A stretch of 64,000 bases of DNA from Desulfomonilaceae bacterium (GTDB lineage Bacteria > Desulfobacterota > Desulfomonilia > Desulfomonilales > Desulfomonilaceae): contig JBAZSD010000022.1 in assembly GCA_041662605.1 (NCBI GenBank), positions 9,024-73,023 on the forward strand, in the 5' to 3' direction. The position numbers were made by a program, and so were the translations under genes. Position 1 is the first letter of the stretch. Each line of letters opens with the position of its first letter. Under the pieces are notes generated by a model. It did not search any database and was not told where the DNA came from. It saw only the letters and a program-made list of their open reading frames with translations. This document shows positions 43,524-50,639 of this stretch, piece by piece.

Positions 43524-46481
43524 ATGCCCATCAAAAAGATCAGTGACAAAAAGTCTAAAGCGTCCCTGGATTCAAAGGGGAAAGACCAGCGGGACGCCAG
43601 CTTCCCAATAATAGGGATTGGGGCTTCGGCAGGCGGGCTCGAAGCGTTTGAGCAATTCTTTCGTTTCATGCCGCCAGATAGTGGAATGGCTTTTGTGTTG
43701 GTATCCCACCTTGATCCTAATCATGCCAGCATGCTTACCGAAATCCTTCAGCGCATCACCTCGATGCCGGTTGAGGAGGCTCAGGACCAGACGCCGACGC
43801 TTCCTAACCATGTCTATGTCATCCCGCCAAACCGTGACATGACAATATTTCATGGTGTTCTCAATGTCAGCGCCCTCGAAGGGGCTCGCGGCCAACGGAT
43901 GCTAATAGATTCTTTCTTTCGCTCACTCGCCGAGGACCAGGGAGAAAGGGCGATTTGCGTGGTTCTCTCAGGCAGTGGCACTGACGGCACCCTCGGGCTA
44001 CGGACCATTCATGGGGCAGGCGGTGTCTCTTTCGTGCAGGACCCGACCACCGCAAAATATGACGGAATGCCGGCCAGCGCAGTACATAGTGGTCTGGCCA
44101 CATACGTTTTACCTGTTGAAAAGGTGCCGGAGCAGTTGACGACCTATGTGAAGACACTTTTCAAAAAAGGGATTAAACCAGAACCTTATGCGCCTCCTGT
44201 TACAAACGCTCTCAACAAGATTGTGGCGGTACTGAGAACCAGGACAGGCCATGACTTCTCATTATACAAACAGAACACCATCAGACGCCGAATAGAACGA
44301 CGGATGACCGTGCATGGCATCGATGACACAAGCGTCTATGCTCGTTACCTTCAGGAGCATGCGGAAGAAGTTAGCCTCCTCTTCAAGGAACTTCTCATAA
44401 ACGTGACGAGTTTTTTCAGGGAGCCTGAGGCGTTTGCAACCCTAAAGGCGGACATTCTCCCCAAACTCTTCGACCACAAATCGGAGAATTTTGTGTTCAG
44501 GATCTGGGTAGCAGGATGCGCAACAGGAGAAGAGGCATATTCTATCGCAATGACCTTCAGGGAATACATGGATGAATCAAAGCAGGAATTCAAAGTCCAG
44601 ATATATAGCACAGATATTGATGATGACGCCATCGCTGTGGCGCGGGCCGGCTCCTATCCCCCCAATATATCGATAGATGTTTCCCCTGAAAGATTAAAAA
44701 GGTTTTTCGTAAAGGAAGAGGCTGGCTACCGTGTGAAAAAGGAAATCCGCGGAATGATCGTCTTTGCTATCCAGAATGTGATCAAAGACCCTCCTTTTAC
44801 CAAACTAGATCTCGTTAGTTGCAGGAACCTGCTCATATACCTTGAGCCCGAACTTCAAAACCGGCTTATCCCCACATTTCATTATGCCCTAAAGCCAGGA
44901 GGATTCCTGTTCCTAAGCCCTTCGGAAAGCATCGGAAACCATCCTGATATCTTTGCGCCGGTCAACAAGAAATGGAAGTTCTATGTGGCGAGAGAATCGA
45001 TCAACTCCGGCGTCAGAGTTATGAGAGAAGGGCTGTCCTGGACTCACGACCAACCCCGCTCCGGGTTGAATGAGACACTGAAAAAAGCCAAGGATATTGA
45101 CTTCGCTGAACTCTCCCGAAAGGCTCTGCTCCAGTATTACGCCCCACCCTCTGTGATAACCGACGAGAAGGGTAACATTCTGTTTGTCAATGGCGATACC
45201 GGTAAATACCTACGGCCTGCGCCAGGTCAGGCGAGCCTTAATGTTGTAGAAATGGCCCGAGAAGGGCTTCAGTTGCAACTGAGGACAGCTATCCTGACTG
45301 CGGCTACACAAAAAAAACAGCTAACCTGCGCCGCTGTTCCGGTAAAGACCAATGGCGGCGTCCAGGGTGTGAACGTCACTGTAAGACCATTAGCTGACCA
45401 AGGGTCGCCTATGGGATACTTGATCGTGTCATTCGAGGAGGTAGAACCTCAGACAAAGGGGAAACGATCCAGGGCTAGGCCGTCGGCAAAATCTGGAGAG
45501 TCTAAACGGGCGGAGGAACTCGAACAGGAACTTCTCTATACGAAAGAGAACCTTCAAGCGTCCATAGAGGAGCTTCAAACCGCAAACGAGGAACTCAAGT
45601 CAGCCAACGAAGAGCTTCAGTCCACCAATGAAGAATTGCAATCCACCAACGAAGAACTCGAAACCTCAAAGGAAGAACTTCAATCGGTCAATGAAGAGTT
45701 GATAACTGTCAATTCCGAATTGCAGGCCAAAATAGAACAACTGGCCGGGATGCAGAATGACATGAAGAACCTTCTCGACAATACGAATATCGGTACTATC
45801 TTTCTCGATGACAGCCTTGCCATAAAACGTTTCACCCGGGAAGCCACGGCACTGTACCGCCTGGTCCCGACAGACTCTCGTCGCCAGTTATCCGACATCA
45901 AGTCAAATGTCGACGGAGAAGACCTGGTTGCCGATGCTCAAACGGTTCTGGATTCACTAGCGCCCATAGTAAAGGAAGTCAGGACTATCGATCACACGTG
46001 GTATCTCGCAAGGATATTGCCTTATAGGACACTCGATAATGTAATCGAAGGGGTGGTGCTTACGTTCACGGATATTACCGGTATAAAACAGGCGCAGGAA
46101 GCGGCTCAGTCGGCTCGCGAATATTCGGAATGTATAGTTGACACAATAACTCAACCTCTAGTCATAATGGATGACAGGCTGGAGGTTGTCTCGGCCAACC
46201 GGTCCTTTTACAGCGCTTTCCATGTTATTTCACAAGACACTGTTGGCCGGCATTTCTATGAAATCGGCGAACGTCAGTGGGACATTCCGTCGTTACGGGA
46301 ATTGCTGGACAATATTTTGACGCATAACACAACCTTTGAAAAGGTTGAGGTCAATCACGACTTTCCGATCATCGGCCACAGAAAAATGCTGCTTAACGGA
46401 CGACGAATATCGCAATCGTCGGGTAAGGGCCTTTTAGTACTGCTGGCGATTGAAGATGTTACCGGCACGCCAGCGACTTGA
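43524..46481 (+). CDS. CheB-CheR-PAS fusion protein
   Basis: A 985-aa protein joining a CheB-type methylesterase, a CheR-type methyltransferase and PAS domains. The ATG at 43524 has GGGAG seven bases before it; the frame is open 31 codons further. CheB (about 20-215) keeps its triad: Ser in GIGASAGG, His in VLVSHLDPNH, Asp in GSGTDGTLG. CheR (about 240-485) has IWVAGCATGEEAYSIAM for SAM and LVSCRNLLIYL. A long Glu-rich coiled coil (repeats of ELQSTNEEL, about 665-740) leads to two PAS domains. The receiver of chemotaxis CheB is absent. Many relatives continue into a histidine kinase, but this one stops after the second PAS. It may modify receptors or use the PAS part for partner contact. Confidence 0.9.
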   Translation: MPIKKISDKKSKASLDSKGKDQRDASFPIIGIGASAGGLEAFEQFFRFMPPDSGMAFVLVSHLDPNHASMLTEILQRITSMPVEEAQDQTPTLPNHVYVIPPNRDMTIFHGVLNVSALEGARGQRMLIDSFFRSLAEDQGERAICVVLSGSGTDGTLGLRTIHGAGGVSFVQDPTTAKYDGMPASAVHSGLATYVLPVEKVPEQLTTYVKTLFKKGIKPEPYAPPVTNALNKIVAVLRTRTGHDFSLYKQNTIRRRIERRMTVHGIDDTSVYARYLQEHAEEVSLLFKELLINVTSFFREPEAFATLKADILPKLFDHKSENFVFRIWVAGCATGEEAYSIAMTFREYMDESKQEFKVQIYSTDIDDDAIAVARAGSYPPNISIDVSPERLKRFFVKEEAGYRVKKEIRGMIVFAIQNVIKDPPFTKLDLVSCRNLLIYLEPELQNRLIPTFHYALKPGGFLFLSPSESIGNHPDIFAPVNKKWKFYVARESINSGVRVMREGLSWTHDQPRSGLNETLKKAKDIDFAELSRKALLQYYAPPSVITDEKGNILFVNGDTGKYLRPAPGQASLNVVEMAREGLQLQLRTAILTAATQKKQLTCAAVPVKTNGGVQGVNVTVRPLADQGSPMGYLIVSFEEVEPQTKGKRSRARPSAKSGESKRAEELEQELLYTKENLQASIEELQTANEELKSANEELQSTNEELQSTNEELETSKEELQSVNEELITVNSELQAKIEQLAGMQNDMKNLLDNTNIGTIFLDDSLAIKRFTREATALYRLVPTDSRRQLSDIKSNVDGEDLVADAQTVLDSLAPIVKEVRTIDHTWYLARILPYRTLDNVIEGVVLTFTDITGIKQAQEAAQSAREYSECIVDTITQPLVIMDDRLEVVSANRSFYSAFHVISQDTVGRHFYEIGERQWDIPSLRELLDNILTHNTTFEKVEVNHDFPIIGHRKMLLNGRRISQSSGKGLLVLLAIEDVTGTPAT

Positions 46482-46570
46482 GTGGACTGCGTCGGGCTGA
46501 TATATGTTCTTTGGAGCCAAACTAAGGACAAACTTTAAATTTTCCTATTGACGGCCCAGATAGACACATA

Positions 46571-46592
46571 TCCTTATCATAAATGATAAGGA
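46571..46592. promoter_or_regulatory. perfect 22-bp palindrome, probable operator
   Basis: TCCTTATCAT (46571-46580) and ATGATAAGGA (46583-46592) form perfect 10-bp arms around AA. The right arm contains AAGGA, which would be the ribosome site of the 47-aa frame starting at 46603. A TTGACG box stands at 46548-46553. Binding of a dimeric regulator, or hairpin formation in RNA, could therefore block expression. Confidence 0.55.
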
Positions 46593-46602
46593 TGTAGTCC
46601 TG

Positions 46603-46746
46603 ATGATGTCGGACGTATGGTCAAATCTTAAAGACCGCCTGTTTTTTTCAGTTGAAGACGTCGCTGAATTGAAGGGGATTGCCGTTACTTCAGCCCATCA
46701 TCAACCAGGCAGGTCCTTTTACGCACGGTATCGCTGCGGGACTTGA
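46603..46746 (+). pseudogene. 47-aa AbiEi-like antitoxin N-terminal fragment
   Basis: A short frame reading MMSDVWSNLKDRLFFSVEDV then AELKGIAVTSAH, ending at TGA 46744-46746. The LKDRLFFSVEDVAELKGI part resembles the N-terminal helix-turn-helix of AbiEi-type (type IV) antitoxin regulators, which are near 200 aa and repress their own promoter through inverted repeats. If that is right, only the first quarter remains. The palindrome 10 bp upstream fits such self-regulation. The likeness is short, and no AbiEii nucleotidyltransferase follows. Confidence 0.4.
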
Positions 46747-46898
46747 TGTCATCGAAAATTGCCGGCTGAAATTCGAACCTATTATCGACAGCGAAATTTT
46801 GTCATTCTAAAAGCCGCTATTCAGAACTAGGGCGACATTCTGGTCGACAATTACGGCAGCGCCCTGTTAGAAGACCGAAACATTCCGATTATGAGCGC

Positions 46899-47102
46899 TC
46901 AAGGACTATCAGGATGGATGAACTTAAAATCTTCTGATATCTTCGATGCGGCTTCGCCAACAACTTCTATCTCCCGCATGAGCGCCATAGTAATCATCCT
47001 GTCTTTATTCAAGTCGCCTCGGTTCTTACCCTGAGCAAAACTCATGGCCTCATCCGCCGCTTCAATCATGTGTTTCATTCTGACGAGGTCATGAGACTTC
47101 AT
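46899..47102 (-). pseudogene. truncated HepT-like (HEPN/DUF86) toxin remnant
   Basis: A 67-aa remnant from ATG at 47102. LVRMKHMIEAADEAMSFAQG, DRMITMALMREIEVVGEAA and ISEDFKFIHPDSP match the first 60% of HepT-type HEPN RNases, which are near 110 aa. The TGA at 46899-46901 stands where the family has Trp (PW). After it a few family residues continue (ALIIGM) before the frame dissolves. The catalytic RxxxxH motif of the HEPN domain is lost, so the toxin would be inactive. It reads in the same frame as the MntA remnant just upstream. Confidence 0.75.
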
Positions 47103-47303
47103 ATTGAGACACGGCTCTATCAATGATCTCGGCCCTGAAATATCGGCTAAGGTCCTCGGTGCCCGAGGATCTATTTTTCTTCCACCAAACATTTGGGAAA
47201 GCTACTGTTCCATTCCAACGATTTCGAGTAGGCCGGGAATGTGATCCGGTTTGAATTGAACAAGAAAATCAATGTCGCTGTGATGCAACCTCGCCGTTTC
47301 CAT
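47103..47303 (-). pseudogene. MntA-like nucleotidyltransferase antitoxin remnant with internal stop
   Basis: Read from ATG 47303, the frame gives METARLHHSDIDFLVQF, then the central HIPGLLEIVGMEQ. A TAG (47202-47204) falls where relatives have Glu, and LSQMFGGRKIDPRAPRTLAD follows. This is the SDID metal motif and C-terminal strand of the MNT-domain antitoxin that AMPylates HepT. The GSxxRG start of the domain is missing. The antitoxin's own stop has also gone, so it runs in frame into the HepT remnant. The module is therefore dead on at least three counts. Confidence 0.7.
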
Positions 47304-47371
47304 TGGAGTATAACTACCAGACTGTGTTCGGGTAAAGCTTGAAGGAGAGATTACAATTATTAATGTTTTAG

Positions 47372-47400
47372 TTGATAATATGTAATTAATATGTTAATAT
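47372..47400 (+). promoter_or_regulatory. candidate sigma70 promoter for the barrel gene
   Basis: TTGATA (47372-47377) and TAATAT (47395-47400), spaced 17 bp, lie in a very AT-rich stretch about 135 bp before the chosen ATG at 47534. A second -10-like TATACT follows a few bases later. Confidence 0.45.
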
Positions 47401-47533
47401 TACTGATATACTATGCATAAATACTTCTAGTCTCATAATGTCTTATGACTCATTAGTGGAGAGGTATGAACTTAGTCATCACCATGTGGTGAAGCTGATA
47501 TCGTTTCCTGTCGTCCTTCGCTGGAGGCTCGTC

Positions 47534-49240
47534 ATGAAGAGACTTTTCAGGGTTTTTATTCTAGCGTCTTTCGTTGTGAGTTTCACTCCTCTATTGGCTG
47601 TATCACAGGGCATTCAGCAGACACCATACAGCTCAGCCGACGTTGTAAGGAGGAATGGGCCGTCAGTGACCCCTGATTTGACCCCATCTAATCCATTGGG
47701 ATTGCCTGGAAGCTCCTTATTGGGACCGAGAGGCAGCGACAGCATTTCAATATCCAGCGGCATGTTTCAGGGTATCTTACCAAAAATTTCTAATCTTCAA
47801 CTTGGATACAATTATACATTTGGGCCACAGTTGCGGGTTGGGACAGCTTCTGTTGACTATTTGCTTCCTTTCAGGATTGGAGCTGACTCCACAGTTTACG
47901 GGGAGGCGCATGGAGAACTCCAAAGTTTCTCGATCGCCCAACCCGGGTCCCCAAACAACAGTGTTGATCTTTGTCTTGGTGGTGGATATCGGAGGATGTT
48001 AGGCAATCACACCATGGTCGGGTTGCATTCCTTTTTCGACACCACGAAGCTGACTGGTGTCTGGTATTCATCCGGAAGCGCAGGTGCGGAGATGGCGGCT
48101 ATGGTTTCAGGGCATGACGCCATTGATCTGAATTTCAATTGGTATGGACAGGCGCTTGACGCGTCATCACTCAACAACCTCGGTTACGTGCCCCCGACGA
48201 CGGGCGAAGACGGCTTCGGTAATTCAAACTTCGATTTTCAGGTTGGTTACTCCCATGAATTATACGGCGGCGGACCTGATCTGCGATTGAGCGTCACTGG
48301 TTATAAGTTTGATATGGATTCCGACGTATACGGCTATTACGCAGGCGCTGAACTCAAGTCCCGGGATGGTATGTTCGTGGCTAAATATGATGTCGGCTAT
48401 GACAACACTAATCAGGTCTACCAGTCAGTAGCCGCTTTCATGAATATGGGCTTGCAGTTGGAGAACCTCGTGGCTGGCAAGAGTCCGTTAGTAATGCCCA
48501 AGCCGGTGTTCCAAAGCCCTCGGGAAATGACACGGCTCACCGAAGCGAAGGTGAACAGGAACTGGCGACGAACCACTCAGACGGCGCAGATAGCCCTTCT
48601 TTCTTCAGACCCTCCACCATGCACAAACCCTGCGACGTTATGTCCTACCCAGACTATCACTATCATAAACCAACGGAATACCAACGTTACGCTTTATATG
48701 GGGTTCCTCGTTGGTGACACGGGTGGTTACAACTTGGCCACTGATTTTCCTGGTTGGACAACTACTTCCAATCCTTTAATACTAACCACCACTGTTGCTG
48801 CAAATAATCCAGCGCCCTACCTGGTGGTAACCTTTGAGAGTAAAGTCAGAAAGAAAGTAAGCTTCGCAATTTCCGCCGATGCAGTCCCGTGGACCGGCTG
48901 CGCTGTTACACAAGCTGAGTGGACCCTCGCTGACAACTGGTGTCAATGGGGAGGTCTACAGGACACTTATGACATTAGTCTGGTCAACGGCTTCAATTTG
49001 CCCATGAAGGTTACCCCCGTCTCCGGGCAAGAGATCACCGTCAGCGGAGGAACAGGCAATTCAAACAATCCCGGCGTTTTCGGCTGGGGATGGACCGGCT
49101 GCAATTGCGCACCCCCTCCATTGGCTTGCACACCAATGGCCGGGGAAAACCACACGCCCGCGTGTCCCGCCACACCCGTTCCTACGTGTCAACTATCCCA
49201 AGCCAGCGTGGCCAATTATACTATGACCATTTCGCCATGA
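47534..49240 (+). CDS. secreted outer-membrane beta-barrel protein with thaumatin-like C-terminal domain
   Basis: A 568-aa protein from the ATG at 47534 (GGAGG six bases before). A longer frame from 47438 would bury the signal peptide. Residues 1-25 are a signal peptide (MKRLFRVFILASFVVSFTPL). Residues from about 75 to 330 alternate polar and hydrophobic strands with Gly and aromatic residues (LQLGYNYTFGPQLRVG, LGGGYRRMLGNHTMVGLHSF, AIDLNFNWYGQ) and resemble the inverse-autotransporter barrel of intimin/invasin-like proteins. From about 370 a cysteine-containing region with DTYDISLVNGFNLPMKVTP matches the core of thaumatin-like proteins. It ends in a Pro/Cys-rich tail without the usual thaumatin finish. 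It is flanked by decayed genes and a long non-coding stretch, so transfer is possible. The pairing of barrel and thaumatin-like passenger is unfamiliar to me. Confidence 0.7.
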   Translation: MKRLFRVFILASFVVSFTPLLAVSQGIQQTPYSSADVVRRNGPSVTPDLTPSNPLGLPGSSLLGPRGSDSISISSGMFQGILPKISNLQLGYNYTFGPQLRVGTASVDYLLPFRIGADSTVYGEAHGELQSFSIAQPGSPNNSVDLCLGGGYRRMLGNHTMVGLHSFFDTTKLTGVWYSSGSAGAEMAAMVSGHDAIDLNFNWYGQALDASSLNNLGYVPPTTGEDGFGNSNFDFQVGYSHELYGGGPDLRLSVTGYKFDMDSDVYGYYAGAELKSRDGMFVAKYDVGYDNTNQVYQSVAAFMNMGLQLENLVAGKSPLVMPKPVFQSPREMTRLTEAKVNRNWRRTTQTAQIALLSSDPPPCTNPATLCPTQTITIINQRNTNVTLYMGFLVGDTGGYNLATDFPGWTTTSNPLILTTTVAANNPAPYLVVTFESKVRKKVSFAISADAVPWTGCAVTQAEWTLADNWCQWGGLQDTYDISLVNGFNLPMKVTPVSGQEITVSGGTGNSNNPGVFGWGWTGCNCAPPPLACTPMAGENHTPACPATPVPTCQLSQASVANYTMTISP

Positions 49241-49732
49241 TAGCGAACGGAAATTCGATGATACCCGTAACTCTTCTGGCGTCTCCATAACAGCTTTACA
49301 GCGTCTATCTTTTCGAGAATTTGGATCCAACTTACGCATCTGCGCTCGCCGAGTGGTACGACGTGGGTGAAACAAACAATCCTTGAGAAACAGCGCAGGT
49401 CACAGAAAAGGTTTTAACCTCGTTCCTCCAATAATACCCTGTCTAGTCGCAGGCTACGCCGAACCAATATGCGATGGATCACATATTTACTCGGAATTTG
49501 GGCGCCGCTTCAGGCTACGGCGTATTGATGATGGATCATGAAAAACACAGCTCGTTGTAATGTTAGCGTCAATAATGATATTCTGCATCGATGCGGCAAT
49601 TGTGTCTCCTGTGACATAGCGGTTTTTTTCAAAAGCCCCTTACAGGAGTCTGCCGTTAAGTTCATTTAACATACTGTTACCTTTCCTCGGGAAAACACTT
49701 TTGCGGCCGGACCCATATTGCGGAGAGAATGA
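49241..49732. other. intergenic region between barrel and hydrolase genes
   Basis: About 490 bp with no convincing gene on either strand. Two imperfect copies of an AGGCTACG...ATGGATCA segment occur near 49451-49482 and 49511-49538. No terminator after the barrel gene and no clear promoter before the hydrolase were found. It may be degraded coding sequence. Confidence 0.4.
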
Positions 49733-50623
49733 ATGGCGTTAGAAACCTCCCAGTTGACTGATAACCTTTTCATCATTGTGGAAAAACACAGGGGACGATT
49801 CCCTATGTCCCATTCGTTCCTGGTCCGGGACGAGATTTCTGCCTTGATCGACACGGGTTGTGGTATCGAACTCCTCGCTGAGATAAAAGAAGCGTATAAA
49901 ATCGATATAATAATTAACTCTCATGGCCACCCGGACCACTCAGCCGGTAATTACCTGTTTCCGGACGCGGCTCTCCATGTTCCTCGGATGGGGGCTGAAA
50001 CTCATGGCAGACTGGAGCCTTTATCGAGAAGGTTTTTCCCAAACGAAACGCAGGCGCAATGGTGGAGACGCTGGATAAAAAAGACCATGGGTTTTGAGGA
50101 CCGGGAGCCGACGGATTTCTTTGACGACGGTCAGGTTTTTGATTTTGGCCATGTTAAACTTCAGGCCATTCATACACCCGGTCATACCATGGATCATTTC
50201 TGTTTCCTGGAATTGAACAGTGAGGTTCTGCTTACCTTTGACATTGATCTTACGCCTTTTGGCCCGTGGTATGGAAACCTGGAATCCAGCCTGAAGGATT
50301 TCAGGTCGGCGATTCAAAAAGTTCGGGACCTCAAGCCCGGAATCATCGCCTCCGGCCATCGACTTCCCATATTTAAGGACGTGAGTATGCGGATAGACAA
50401 ATATGAGGGTGTAATGGACCGGAGGAACCAACTCATCAAAACAATGCTTGACAGAGGCCTGTCAAGGTCAGACATAATCAAATCCGCTCCGATTTACGGG
50501 CATCATAAATATGCCCGTGATATATTACCACTGTTTGAAGAGCGGATGGTTGATCTGCATCTGGAGGAGATGGAAGAACTGGGCATGATACGAATCGAGG
50601 GAGAAAAGATCCACGTGATCTGA
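49733..50623 (+). CDS. metallo-beta-lactamase-fold hydrolase
   Basis: A 296-aa metallohydrolase of the MBL superfamily, probably with a two-metal site. It has SHGHPDH (His64, His66, Asp68, His69), then the later ligands in AIHTPGHTMDHF, LTFDIDLTPFG and ASGHRLP. The C-terminal part (about 220-296) is helical and resembles the winged-helix tail found in several MBL hydrolases. Substrate is unknown: thioester, lactone or phosphodiester are all possible. It converges with kinase 8, with only 16 bp between the two stop codons. It seems intact and is the only clearly metabolic gene between the two kinase blocks. Confidence 0.9.
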   Translation: MALETSQLTDNLFIIVEKHRGRFPMSHSFLVRDEISALIDTGCGIELLAEIKEAYKIDIIINSHGHPDHSAGNYLFPDAALHVPRMGAETHGRLEPLSRRFFPNETQAQWWRRWIKKTMGFEDREPTDFFDDGQVFDFGHVKLQAIHTPGHTMDHFCFLELNSEVLLTFDIDLTPFGPWYGNLESSLKDFRSAIQKVRDLKPGIIASGHRLPIFKDVSMRIDKYEGVMDRRNQLIKTMLDRGLSRSDIIKSAPIYGHHKYARDILPLFEERMVDLHLEEMEELGMIRIEGEKIHVI

Positions 50624-50639
50624 GCGGTTAAAGTTAATC

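Noticed and set aside
49450..49538. Two imperfect direct copies of an AGGCTACG...ATGGATCA segment
   Set aside because: Similarity is partial, only two copies exist, and no repeat structure or gene is attached to them.
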